From the NCBI RefSeq assembly GCF_002222615.2, contig NZ_CP022412.2:3658001-3722000 (forward strand): 64,000 nt of DNA, written 5' to 3'. Origin of the DNA: Bacteroides caccae. GTDB lineage: Bacteria; Bacteroidota; Bacteroidia; Bacteroidales; Bacteroidaceae. Positions 54,690 to 64,000 of this stretch are shown here, piece after piece. How positions within the stretch are numbered: position 1 is the stretch's first letter; the number at the start of each line of letters is the position of its first letter. Below the pieces are notes generated by a model. The model made no database searches and was not told where the DNA came from. It was given only the letters and a program-made list of their open reading frames with translations. The position numbers and the translations under genes are program-made.

Positions 54690-55511
54690 TTATTTCAACA
54701 AATCAGTTTGAATTAGTTTTCCCGTGTAATTATAGAATACCCTGTCACCAAAGTCTTTGTAGAAGAAAGCATATTTATCTACTCCTGTACAATGGCAGAC
54801 ACCAATCTGACGCGGCAGATATTCTTTCAGATAATCTGCAATGATCTGATATTTCCGTTCTTCTGCGTTATGAATATGAAAACCGCCTAACAGTAAGTTA
54901 CAAGGAGATTCGGGAAATGCCGCACGGACTGTTCGCAGGATATTTGTAATTCCTCGATGAGAACAGGCGCTCAATACAGAAAAACCGTCCGGCTCTACCA
55001 ACACTACCGCCAATTCATCCTGAAAAGTATCCGGTATATGGCAACCATCTTCTTTCTGAACCCGAAAGCGTTCGAAATGGGTATCCTCACGGTCGATAAT
55101 ATCAATAGAGGGAAAGAGAAATACGCCGGGAAGCAGTTCGGTCTGTTCTTCGATAAAACGGAAACGGGAAAGGTCGAAAGTCTGCGTATGCTTCATTCCA
55201 TTTTCGCGTTCATCCTTAAATTTTGGAGAGAAGGCTTCGCGTTTGCAGACAACTGTTGCTTGTTTGTTTAGCTCCAAGAAATGACGCAGACCTCCCGTGT
55301 GGTCACTGTGCCCGTGGGATAATATCAGATAATCGACTTTCTGCAAGTCAATATGCAGCAGGCGGGCATTACGGATAAACAAATCGGACGCTCCTGTATC
55401 GAAGAGCAATCTATGTTCCGATGTCTCAATATATAGAGAAAGACCGTGCTCTGCCTGCAATTTACATCCATAAACACAATTCTCTACAAGAGTCGTTATT
55501 GTATAGCCCAT
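54690..55511 (-). CDS. MBL-fold hydrolase
   Basis: 273 aa. Zinc site in LILSHGHSDHTGGLRHFLEL (about 62-81), further ligands in LSACSHRGITNIL and LLGGFHIHNAEE. The arrangement matches the MBL proteins annotated as 7,8-dihydropterin-6-yl-methyl-4-(beta-D-ribofuranosyl)aminobenzene-5'-phosphate synthase-like; whether it does that reaction in this organism is doubtful, since that is an archaeal pathway. Same strand as the peptidase, likely upstream partner. Confidence 0.82.
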   Translation of the reverse strand: MGYTITTLVENCVYGCKLQAEHGLSLYIETSEHRLLFDTGASDLFIRNARLLHIDLQKVDYLILSHGHSDHTGGLRHFLELNKQATVVCKREAFSPKFKDERENGMKHTQTFDLSRFRFIEEQTELLPGVFLFPSIDIIDREDTHFERFRVQKEDGCHIPDTFQDELAVVLVEPDGFSVLSACSHRGITNILRTVRAAFPESPCNLLLGGFHIHNAEERKYQIIADYLKEYLPRQIGVCHCTGVDKYAFFYKDFGDRVFYNYTGKLIQTDLLK

Positions 55512-55668
55512 AATGCTTAGTTATTAAACGAATCATACAAAATAAAAAGTTCTGCCACAAAATTATAATAATTCTGTGGCAGAACAAGCAATCCAGTCAA
55601 TTAAAATTCTTGACTTTTCAATCTATTCGATTGAAATATCATTTTTATGCTTCAAAAGGTCACATAAG

Positions 55669-55747
55669 ATAGCGTCACTATCCGGTCGTCATAGCGTCAC
55701 TATCTTGTTGTTATAGCGTCACTATCCTGCAAGCATAGCGTCACTAT
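55669..55747. repeat. 22-bp-period palindrome array, family B (4 copies)
   Basis: ATAGCGTCACTAT at 55669, 55691, 55713 and 55735, each identical, exactly 22 bp apart, spacers CCGGTCGTC, CTTGTTGTT and CCTGCAAGC. It ends 16 nt before the flavodoxin stop. Confidence 0.9.
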
Positions 55748-55763
55748 AATAAGCCGGTGACAG

Positions 55764-56303
55764 TTATACCATTTTTCCCATGTTGTAGGCTTCCTGCATG
55801 TATGGAGTATCTTTAATCTCCCCTACCTTCCAGGCGCCGATTCCATAGACCGTTCCTTTTTCCTGTGGCCCTTCCAGACAATCGAGGAAGCCACGGAAAC
55901 CGTCTATTGTACGTTCCATCATTGCCTTATTATCCTCTGCCGCCGCAATAATGAAATAAAACTCCTTGTTCGTTATCTCCGTATAACGTGCGCAGCAACG
56001 GTCAATCATAATCTTCATCTGACCGCACATTGTATAGAAATACACGGGAGTCGCCATTACAATCACATCGGCAGCAATCATCTTCTCCACGATTTCCGCC
56101 GCATCATCCTTCTGCGGACAAGGCTTTCCGTACATACTGCAAACACTGCATCCCGTACAAGGATGAACCGTTTTGTCTTTCAATACAATCTTTTCCACTT
56201 CATTGCCCGCTTCGAGAGCACCTTTCATAAATTCATCACAAAGCAAATCCGAATTGCCGCCTTTCCGCGGACTGGACGAAATTATCAGAACTTTTTTAGC
56301 CAT
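55764..56303 (-). CDS. Flavodoxin-fold NAD(P)H-dependent oxidoreductase
   Basis: 179 aa. FMN phosphate loop SSSPRKGGNSDLLCDEF (about 8-24), then CTGCSVCSMYGKPCPQKDDA (about 48-67), the cysteine cluster of iron-sulfur flavoproteins, and ATPVYFYTMCGQMKIMIDRC for the flavin ring. Probable small-molecule or quinone reductase. A TATTTTTG box (56356-56363 on minus) lies 53 nt upstream. Adjacent to the nitroreductase. Confidence 0.87.
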   Translation of the reverse strand: MAKKVLIISSSPRKGGNSDLLCDEFMKGALEAGNEVEKIVLKDKTVHPCTGCSVCSMYGKPCPQKDDAAEIVEKMIAADVIVMATPVYFYTMCGQMKIMIDRCCARYTEITNKEFYFIIAAAEDNKAMMERTIDGFRGFLDCLEGPQEKGTVYGIGAWKVGEIKDTPYMQEAYNMGKMV

Positions 56304-56422
56304 AACTTTACTTTATTAGTTTTATCTTTTAGAATGATTCAGTCTTTTCACTCTGCAAAAATAGGCAATTTATAACATAGCGAATGTATATAAATTACAG
56401 AGAGATGTACCTTAATTACAGA

Positions 56423-57052
56423 TTACCAGACATTCCTGTGAATCCTATCCCCTACCCGGATTTCTTTCTGCTTACAAATATGTGCATTCTCCGCTGCATA
56501 GCCGATAGCGAGGAAACAGGTGAACTCATATCCGTCAGGAGCATTGACGAGATGTTTCACATACTCCGGTTCGTTGCCAATAGGAATACGGAATGCACAC
56601 GCCAGTCCTTCCGCCGTTGCTGCTAACAGGATATTCTCAACGGCTGCCCATGCAGAAGCGAAATAGTTAAGTGAACTTTGGTCGGCAGGTTGGCACAGAG
56701 GAAAATCCTTTTGCCGAAAAAATGGAAGTACGAGACAATTACTTTGCATAAGCATACGTTGTTGTTTGGGCAACGCATCGACAAACATGGCGTGTTCATC
56801 CTTATCCATCAGGTCGGCAGCAGCATCAAGCCCTGTCTGCTGAATGTTCTTGGTGTTTTCCGCCACAGGCGATATGAGTCGGGCAATGTTTTCCTGCCCT
56901 CTCACGACAATAAACTCAAACTGCCGCAAATGGTCATTAGTCGGAGCTTTGAATGCGGCCGACAATACTTTTTCCAACACTTCATCCGTCACCTTCTTAT
57001 CGGAAAAGTCGCGAATAGTTCTTCTATTCTCTAGAACTTGATAGAAATCCAT
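56423..57052 (-). CDS. Nitroreductase-family protein
   Basis: 209 aa. FMN-binding start ENRRTIRDFSDKKV (about 8-21) and SAAFKAPTNDHLRQFEFIVV (about 32-51), then AWAAVENILLAATAEGLACA, all typical of the nitroreductase fold. Acts on nitro or quinone substrates with NAD(P)H; which one is unknown. Divergent from the AraC gene with a TAACTTTG box (57094-57101 on minus) 42 nt before its start. The flavodoxin follows on the same strand. Confidence 0.88.
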   Translation of the reverse strand: MDFYQVLENRRTIRDFSDKKVTDEVLEKVLSAAFKAPTNDHLRQFEFIVVRGQENIARLISPVAENTKNIQQTGLDAAADLMDKDEHAMFVDALPKQQRMLMQSNCLVLPFFRQKDFPLCQPADQSSLNYFASAWAAVENILLAATAEGLACAFRIPIGNEPEYVKHLVNAPDGYEFTCFLAIGYAAENAHICKQKEIRVGDRIHRNVW

Positions 57053-57149
57053 AACAATACATTTTTAAGAGTTATACTTATTGTTTTCGGCAGCAAAGTT
57101 ACCCGGCTTTCTTGTCATATATTTGTGGTATCATCTTAGAGATTTGTCG

Positions 57150-57157
57150 TATATTTG
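57150..57157 (+). promoter_or_regulatory. -7 box of the AraC gene at 57186
   Basis: TATATTTG, full match, 28 nt before the ATG. A second TATATTTG lies at 57118-57125. It supports the start at 57186 over 57081. Confidence 0.55.
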
Positions 57158-57185
57158 CATACAAGTCATTTTAAGCATTACTTTT

Positions 57186-58040
57186 ATGGAAGATACCGCC
57201 ATTCCTTATGAATTGCCCGAAGTGGAGAATCACTCTTTTTTCTTTATAGACCAACGAGTGACAACAAGTATCGAAGCCAAACTGCATCGGCATGATGCAT
57301 GGGAGTTGTATTATGTTGTCCATGGATATGGCAAACGAATGGCAGGCGACACATTGCAACCTTTCGCAGCAGGCGACGTGGCGTTAATACCACCGTCCAT
57401 GCTACACCACTGGGAATATTCACCGGATTCGGCAGACGATGACGGGTATGTCCGTTATTTAATGGTAGCTTTCAGTCATTCGCTTGTAGAACGGTGTATG
57501 GCAGTATTTCCCGAACTGCGTAATCGTCTGACGGGCATTACATTCCCGACGAACGCACTGAAATTCGGTACTGGAAGTTCACAAACCATTCGTCGGATAT
57601 TGTCACAAATGAACGATATGGACGAGTTGGGACGCCTATGCGAAATGTTTCGTCTGCTACCTGCCATATTTACTTCATCCGACCATACCTTTGCCGGAAA
57701 GCCCATGAATATTGAACGTGACGTGAGACGTATGCAGCAAATCTGTGTTTATGTAATGACTCACTATATCCATACCATATCTTTGGATGATATTGCCGCA
57801 GAAGTAGGCATGAACCGCTCTGCTTTCTGTTCCTACTTCAAACGTTGCAAAGGAATGACCTTCTCGCAGTATGTAACCCAATATCGCTTAAATACAGCCT
57901 GCGAACTTCTTAAACATTCACAAAAGCAAGTATCCGAAATTTGTTTTACGGTCGGTTTTAATGATTTGCCCCATTTCGTCCGAGTTTTCAAAAATACCTT
58001 GGGAATGTCTCCGTCCAAATACAGAAGACGATTTCAATAG
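57186..58040 (+). CDS. AraC-family regulator with cupin sensor
   Basis: 284 aa from MEDTAIPYELPEVENH (57186). The 35 residues before it in the frame have no family match and precede the promoter. The sensor (about 20-120) is cupin-like with HRHDAWELYYVVHGYGKRMA and FAAGDVALIPPSMLHHWEYS. The double HTH is at the end: DDIAAEVGMNRSAFCSYFKR and ISEICFTVGFNDLPHFVRVF (VSEICF.. in this protein), then SPSKYRRRF. Divergent from the nitroreductase, which it most likely controls. Confidence 0.88.
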   Translation: MEDTAIPYELPEVENHSFFFIDQRVTTSIEAKLHRHDAWELYYVVHGYGKRMAGDTLQPFAAGDVALIPPSMLHHWEYSPDSADDDGYVRYLMVAFSHSLVERCMAVFPELRNRLTGITFPTNALKFGTGSSQTIRRILSQMNDMDELGRLCEMFRLLPAIFTSSDHTFAGKPMNIERDVRRMQQICVYVMTHYIHTISLDDIAAEVGMNRSAFCSYFKRCKGMTFSQYVTQYRLNTACELLKHSQKQVSEICFTVGFNDLPHFVRVFKNTLGMSPSKYRRRFQ

Positions 58041-58302
58041 TCATCTCTTTCTCCAAAGACAATTTTATATCCTAACCATTTAATGCCATTTCTCCCTTTT
58101 TATTCGTTTATTACAGAGATTTTCCGTAATTCTGGAATGAATTTCTTATCTCCTTATTATAAAGGCTTTGGGTGAAGTACCCGATTTTAAGGTAATGAGT
58201 TGGCAACCGTGCTTATTGCTGCGCTCTGCTGCATATTACTTTAGTAACCCGTTTTATTTACAAAAATACTAAAAACAAATCAAACTGCCGAATATAATTC
58301 GC

Positions 58303-58310
58303 TATATTTG
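58303..58310 (+). promoter_or_regulatory. -7 box of the XRE gene
   Basis: TATATTTG, full match, 23 nt before the ATG. No clear -33 box. Confidence 0.5.
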
Positions 58311-58333
58311 CACGATATAATTGCATCTAAAGA

Positions 58334-58540
58334 ATGAAACTGAATAGAATAAAGGCTGTTTTATCCGAAAAAGGTATCTCTCAGACATGGTTAGCGAAGC
58401 GTCTTGATAAGAGTTTCAGTATGGTTAATGCCTATGCTTGCAATAGGATTCAGCCTAATTTGGATACTTTACAACAGATTGCAGAGATATTGCAGGTAGA
58501 TTTAAAGGATTTGATAACCGATAAAAAAGAAAGGTTGTAA
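58334..58540 (+). CDS. XRE-family regulator of the type I RM operon
   Basis: 68 aa, a single Cro/C1-type HTH: AVLSEKGISQTWLAKRLDKS and MVNAYACNRIQPNLDTLQQI, then IAEILQVDLKDLITDKK. Length is that of restriction-control (C) proteins, although the classic C-box is not seen. Located 89 nt before hsdR, in the same direction, with an inverted repeat in that gap that may be its operator. Confidence 0.85.
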   Translation: MKLNRIKAVLSEKGISQTWLAKRLDKSFSMVNAYACNRIQPNLDTLQQIAEILQVDLKDLITDKKERL

Positions 58541-58556
58541 TAGAATTTATTAGTCT

Positions 58557-58607
58557 GGAAGTTTTAGATATATTCGCAATCTATTGTAGTTGTGTCGATA
58601 AACTTCC
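58557..58607. promoter_or_regulatory. Inverted repeat between the regulator and hsdR
   Basis: GGAAGTTT (58557-58564) and AAACTTCC (58600-58607) are exact complements 35 nt apart, in the 89-nt gap. A candidate operator of the XRE protein. Confidence 0.3.
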
Positions 58608-58629
58608 GATAATATACAATATTAAGAAT

Positions 58630-61335
58630 ATGACTCCTGAAGAAAAAGCAAGAATAAAGATAGACCAATGGTTTGCTGATGCAGGTTGGGAAGTAGTCAA
58701 CAGGGATGATTATGAACCTACTTGTACGGCAGTCGCTATAAGAGAAGGTTTATTGAAAGGGAATCTTGAAGCTGATTATTTCCTTTTCATTAACGGGAAA
58801 GCAGTAGGAATACTTGAAGCTAAGCGAGAAGAAACCGATGCTTTCGCTTCAGAAGTATGCGAGCAAGCAGCCCTATATGCAAGAAGTGTCCCAAAAGTCT
58901 ATCAGGCATATCAAAAGCCTTTGCCTTTTATCTTTACATCGAATGGCAAAGATTTATATTTCTGCGATTTCCGCGAGCAAGATTCATATTTCAGGCAGAT
59001 AATGGCAATTCCTACGCCACATGAGTTGGTTAAGAAACTGGGAATTGAAGATACGTTTGCCGGACTCCCTACATTGAAAAGGAAAGGGCTTCGTGATTGC
59101 CAATATGAGGCGGTAACTGAACTTGAAAAGAGTTTCCGTAGCGGGCAAAATCGGGCGTTGATGGTGCTTGCCACCGGAGCAGGCAAAACATTTACGGCTT
59201 GTATGGCAGCTTACAGGATGCTTTCTTATACTCCGATGCGTAGGGTCTTGTTTCTTGTTGACCGAAATAATCTTGGGAAACAGGCGGAGGGTGAATTTGG
59301 AACTTTTCGCTTGACGGAGAACGGAGATGCTTTCAATGCCATCTTTACGGTCAATCGCCTTCGCTCTTCTTCCATCCCTGCTGATAGTAACGTGGTTATT
59401 TCGACAATACAACGCCTGTTCTCCTTTTTGAAAGGAGAAGATATTGGGGATAATGAGGATGATGACGAGAACGAACTTATAGAAGAAATATCCTTGCCAC
59501 CCAATCCCAACTTACCACATGACTACTTTGATATGATTATCATAGACGAGTGCCACCGCTCCATTTATGGAAACTGGCGCAAGGTGTTGGAGTATTTCGA
59601 TACGGCAAGATTGGTAGGTCTGACCGCAACACCTATTCCCGAAACAATGGCATTCTTCAACAATAACTGCATTGTCAACTATACATTGGAAAAGAGTATT
59701 GTGGATGGCGTGAATGTGGATTGCCGGGTATATAGAATAAAAACGCAAGTCACAGAAACGGGTGGGGCTATCTTGGAGGGTGAAAAACTTAAAGAAGAAA
59801 CAAGATATACAGGTGAGGTCAAGACTGTAAATAGTAAGGAAACCAAAACCTACACTCCTAAAGAACTGAATCGGAGTGTCATTAATCCGGCACAGATAAA
59901 GTTAATCCTTTCCACCTATCGGAATGTAGTCTATACAGAATTGTTTAATGACCCGCAGCGTGAGCCGAATATGGACTATTTGCCCAAAACCTTGATATTC
60001 GCCCTCAATGATGCTCACGCTACCAATATCGTACAGATAGCTAAAGAGGTGTTTGGGCGGACTGATGACCGCTTTGCTCAGAAAATCACCTATTCGGCAG
60101 GTGACAGCAACGAACTGATACGTCAATTCCGTAACGACCCTGACTTCCGTATGGCCGTGACCTGCACGTTGGTTGCCACAGGAACAGATGTGAAACCGCT
60201 GGAAGTGGTCATGTTCATGCGTGATGTGGAGTCATTGCCGTTGTATATTCAGATGAAAGGACGCGGAGTGCGTACCATTGGTGATGAACAACTTCGCAAT
60301 GTCACCCCGAACGCGTTCAGTAAAGATTGTTTTTATTTGGTGGATGCGGTAGGCGTGACGGAACATGCGCAAACGGTGGCACCTATAGATGATGGTCCAA
60401 CAACAAAGACGATTACGCTAAAGGAGCTGTTAGAACGTATTAGTCATAGCTATATTCCTGACGGGTATCTCAAACGGCTTGCGGCAACGCTTGCCCGGAT
60501 ATACTACAAGGCGGATGATTCGCAACGGAAAGAGTTTGCCCGTCTGTCTCATGATGACATGAAGGAACTTTCCGCCAGAATATACGATGCGCTGGAAAAA
60601 GGCATTCTTCCCCCGTTTGTCAGCACAGATAATCCTAATAATGAACGTAAGGGGTTGGTCGCTCCGCTTGCCAACCATGCGGATGCACGGCGATATCTGC
60701 TTATTCTTGCCGCAGGATTCGTCAATACATTGATGCCGGGTGAAGATACGCTTATCTCCAAAGGGTTTTCAATTGAGGAAGCAAAAAGTACGACAGAAGC
60801 TTTCGAGGAATTTTGCAAAGAACACAGCGATGAAATAGAAGCACTACGCATTATATATAATAATGAAGGAACGCCCATCACCTATCCTATGTTAAAGGAT
60901 TTGGAAAACAAACTGAAAATGACAAACAACCATTTCACTTCCAAACAACTTTGGAATTCATACGCCATAGTCAATCCTAAAGCGGTAAGGCGTTCCACTA
61001 CCAAAGAAGAGAGCGATGCTTTGACAAATATTATACAGCTGGTTCGCTTTGCTTTCCACCAAATCGAACGATTGGATAGCATAGTCACCACTTCCAAACA
61101 GTTTTTCAATCTTTGGTTAGGACAAAACCAGCGTGAAATAACCGACAAACAGCGAGAGGTTATCAGTCGCATTGTGGATTATATTGCTTCTAACGGAGCT
61201 TGTACAGTCAGAGATATTCGTGAGGACGACGCAACCCAAGCGGCTCAAATGATTCGGGCGTTTGGGGATATGCGGAAAGCGGACGAGGCATTGAACTCAT
61301 TATATAATTTTGTAATATTAAAAAAGACAGCATAG
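58630..61335 (+). CDS. hsdR: Type I restriction enzyme, R subunit
   Basis: 901 aa. The N-terminal nuclease has D49 and E63-x-K65 (EADYFLFINGK..GILEAKREE), the PD-(D/E)XK triad. SF2 motor: Walker A ATGAGKT (181-187), DEAH-type box IIIDECHRSIYGNWRKVLEY, LVGLTATPIPETM, and motif VI IQMKGRGVRTIGD. The C-terminal helical coupling domain follows. It cuts unmethylated DNA in the HsdRMS complex. Four nucleotides separate it from the HNH gene. Confidence 0.95.
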   Translation: MTPEEKARIKIDQWFADAGWEVVNRDDYEPTCTAVAIREGLLKGNLEADYFLFINGKAVGILEAKREETDAFASEVCEQAALYARSVPKVYQAYQKPLPFIFTSNGKDLYFCDFREQDSYFRQIMAIPTPHELVKKLGIEDTFAGLPTLKRKGLRDCQYEAVTELEKSFRSGQNRALMVLATGAGKTFTACMAAYRMLSYTPMRRVLFLVDRNNLGKQAEGEFGTFRLTENGDAFNAIFTVNRLRSSSIPADSNVVISTIQRLFSFLKGEDIGDNEDDDENELIEEISLPPNPNLPHDYFDMIIIDECHRSIYGNWRKVLEYFDTARLVGLTATPIPETMAFFNNNCIVNYTLEKSIVDGVNVDCRVYRIKTQVTETGGAILEGEKLKEETRYTGEVKTVNSKETKTYTPKELNRSVINPAQIKLILSTYRNVVYTELFNDPQREPNMDYLPKTLIFALNDAHATNIVQIAKEVFGRTDDRFAQKITYSAGDSNELIRQFRNDPDFRMAVTCTLVATGTDVKPLEVVMFMRDVESLPLYIQMKGRGVRTIGDEQLRNVTPNAFSKDCFYLVDAVGVTEHAQTVAPIDDGPTTKTITLKELLERISHSYIPDGYLKRLAATLARIYYKADDSQRKEFARLSHDDMKELSARIYDALEKGILPPFVSTDNPNNERKGLVAPLANHADARRYLLILAAGFVNTLMPGEDTLISKGFSIEEAKSTTEAFEEFCKEHSDEIEALRIIYNNEGTPITYPMLKDLENKLKMTNNHFTSKQLWNSYAIVNPKAVRRSTTKEESDALTNIIQLVRFAFHQIERLDSIVTTSKQFFNLWLGQNQREITDKQREVISRIVDYIASNGACTVRDIREDDATQAAQMIRAFGDMRKADEALNSLYNFVILKKTA

Positions 61336-61339
61336 AATT

Positions 61340-62956
61340 ATGACATCACAATATTTAAGTAAACTATCTAGGGAAGAAAGAAATAGCCTTATAAAAGAAT
61401 TATGGACTATTCAGAAAGGAAAATGCTTTATTTCTGGTAAAGATATTGATTTGGATTTGCATAAAGAACAATTGGATATTGACCACATTATTCCCTTGCA
61501 GAACAATGGAAGAGATTCAAAAGAAAATTTCGCATTGACCTTTTCCTCTGCAAATCGTTCTAAGCAAGCCGCCGATTTAAATCTAGCAAGGGTAATTTGT
61601 CATTATTATGATATTGTTAATCTCTTGCAGCGTACAGAGAATAGGAATCCTAATTTATCAGATATTCTTAGCGATGTTGATGGTTCTAAATATGAATTGT
61701 CTTTAAAAAGAAATGATAATTTTATTCATTTTACATTCTCTGAGATAGGGAATGTTGATATTCAAATGTTACCCATATATAAGGATAAGTTAAGTGGCTT
61801 AGATTATTTTTTTACATTACTTCCTATAGAATATGTTTATCATGATGATTTTATAAATCCAAGAACAATAGGGGCAAACATATCTAAATTACTTGCTGAA
61901 TTCTACCAAGGTAATCCTCAATTACATGTATCATTAGGTTGGGTAAATATTGATGATAATGGTCATTCTCAAATTAAAATATTTGATGGACAGCATAAGG
62001 CAGCTGCACAGGTGTTGTTAGGTGTAAGGCAAATCCCTGTTCGTGTATTTATAAATCCAGATAAAGATAAATTGATAGAAACAAATTTCAGAGCCGGCAC
62101 TACATTAAAACAAGTAGCATTCGATAAATCTATTCAAAGACACTTGGGTAATGCTTTATATCGAGACAGAGTTGAACATTTTCAGAATAAAACAGAACGT
62201 AAAGAAGATGATTTCTCATTTTCAGAAAATGATTTGATTAATTTTTATAAAGGTGAATCTCGTGAAATGAAGAGATACATTCTAGATTCTATTAAAGATT
62301 CAATTACACATAATCCTGATAATAAGCTTAAAGAGTTTATTGACATGGGTGGTCGTGCTAAAGAAAAACCGCTATCATATTCAACAGTAGAAAAAACATT
62401 CTATTCTTTTTTTATTTATAATCAAGCCTTAGGAACAAGAATTGATGCTAAGCTAGAAGAAGGCTTAAATCCTAGAGAATTGGAAAAATCTCAAATTGTT
62501 AAACTCATGAATATAATAGCCGACCGTATTTTAATAGGAAAATATGATTTTGACATAGGAACGTATAGAATAGAGAATCGATTACAACAAGGAGAGAATA
62601 TTCCATGGGAGCATATCATTGCATACAGAATGATGAAAGAAGAAATTCTATATGCTTGGCTTGGATACATCTCAAAAGTTATCAATACCTATTTTGTAAA
62701 TACTGGACAGATAGTTGATGATGATAAGTTATTTGAGTCAGAATTTAGTTCAGCCCTTTGGAATAATATCGATAATTTTGTTCAAAATTTATATAATCTT
62801 CCAATGTGGAAGAATAAAGAGTTTTCTCAAACAATTTTTGGAGGTAAACAGAATTACACATTTTGGAAAACGATATTTCAAACAGGTGAATCTCAACATG
62901 GAGAGAAAATTCTTGTTGCGCCTCTCAATCTTATAGAAATGATTAAACCTGTATAA
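61340..62956 (+). CDS. HNH endonuclease with DGQH-type (ParB/DndB-like) domain inside the type I RM operon
   Basis: 538 aa. N-terminal HNH nuclease, about 25-80: KGKCFISGKD, LDIDHIIPLQNNGRDSKENF (His49 in the DIDH motif) and SSANRSKQAADL. After a linker, 190-260 has KIFDGQHKAAAQVLLGVRQI (DGQHK at 216-220) and NFRAGTTLKQ, like the DGQxR motif of ParB/DndB/GmrS-type proteins. The rest, to 538, is helical and unknown. It starts 4 nt after hsdR and ends 3 nt before hsdM, so it belongs to the operon. Its base composition is much richer in A and T than that of hsdR and hsdM. Confidence 0.72.
   Translation: MTSQYLSKLSREERNSLIKELWTIQKGKCFISGKDIDLDLHKEQLDIDHIIPLQNNGRDSKENFALTFSSANRSKQAADLNLARVICHYYDIVNLLQRTENRNPNLSDILSDVDGSKYELSLKRNDNFIHFTFSEIGNVDIQMLPIYKDKLSGLDYFFTLLPIEYVYHDDFINPRTIGANISKLLAEFYQGNPQLHVSLGWVNIDDNGHSQIKIFDGQHKAAAQVLLGVRQIPVRVFINPDKDKLIETNFRAGTTLKQVAFDKSIQRHLGNALYRDRVEHFQNKTERKEDDFSFSENDLINFYKGESREMKRYILDSIKDSITHNPDNKLKEFIDMGGRAKEKPLSYSTVEKTFYSFFIYNQALGTRIDAKLEEGLNPRELEKSQIVKLMNIIADRILIGKYDFDIGTYRIENRLQQGENIPWEHIIAYRMMKEEILYAWLGYISKVINTYFVNTGQIVDDDKLFESEFSSALWNNIDNFVQNLYNLPMWKNKEFSQTIFGGKQNYTFWKTIFQTGESQHGEKILVAPLNLIEMIKPV

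Positions 62957-64000
<1,044 letters not shown>

Noticed and set aside
57081..57185. Longer start of the AraC regulator
   Set aside because: It would precede both TATATTTG boxes, and the added residues look like translated promoter DNA.

Overview
The window looks like a chromosomal segment of a gut Bacteroides species (B. thetaiotaomicron/ovatus type). The reasons are promoter boxes of the Bacteroidetes kind (TAnnTTTG with an upstream TTTG/TTG) instead of sigma70 boxes, few Shine-Dalgarno sequences, GC in the low-to-mid forties with AT-rich gaps, and families typical of Bacteroides (DUF4348 lipoprotein, DUF3127, GH89, tricorn-like S41 peptidase, STM4011-4015 cassette). The species is not proven from sequence alone.

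Layout. 1-8 kb: start of a GH89 alpha-N-acetylglucosaminidase, then a minus-strand housekeeping run read dnaN, DEDD exonuclease, coaBC, recN, rlmB, protease-like/TPR protein. 8-16 kb: DUF3127 protein, an unexplained 450-nt gap with a GC-rich foldable segment, a DUF3352-like protein, PhnP-like hydrolase, murB, DUF4348 lipoprotein, and the divergent threonine-degradation pair tdh/kbl. 16-24 kb: ferritin, lysA, lysC, FtsE-like ATPase, hisIE, hisF, hisA, hisH, purU. 24.3-24.6 kb: two identical tRNA-Asp genes. 24.8-30 kb: small detoxification/regulator genes (DJ-1/PfpI, PNPOx-like, AraC, MATE, SMR, Crp) and an internally deleted DUF2867 gene.

30-36 kb: a complete, tightly coupled STM4011-STM4015 operon (two radical SAM proteins, a phosphatase/sulfatase-fold hydrolase, an ATP-grasp protein and a WGR/leucine-rich protein) with its own promoter. 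To my knowledge its product is unknown, and here the STM4011 protein carries an extra HAD phosphatase domain. 36-43.6 kb: an envelope/stress block of small membrane proteins, YihY, GlsB, Mn-catalase and a porin, flanked by two closely related OmpA-type genes in direct orientation that share a 31-nt upstream box. 43.6-45.5 kb: decayed genes. 46-58 kb: PLP lyase, DUF3737, alpha/beta hydrolase, a DXS-like enzyme lacking a signature arginine, a tricorn-like protease, MBL hydrolase, flavodoxin and nitroreductase with a divergent AraC regulator. 58.3-64 kb: a type I restriction-modification operon (XRE, hsdR, extra gene, hsdM cut by the window end). The extra AT-rich gene, wedged between hsdR and hsdM, encodes an HNH plus DGQH-type (ParB/DndB-like) protein and is a good candidate for a new defence component.

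The most unexpected non-coding signal is a set of four intergenic arrays (22.4, 24.1, 45.6, 55.7 kb). Each has three or four copies of a 13-bp palindromic core repeated at exactly 22 bp with divergent 9-bp spacers. Two loci use GTTTATTATAAAC and two use ATAGCGTCACTAT.
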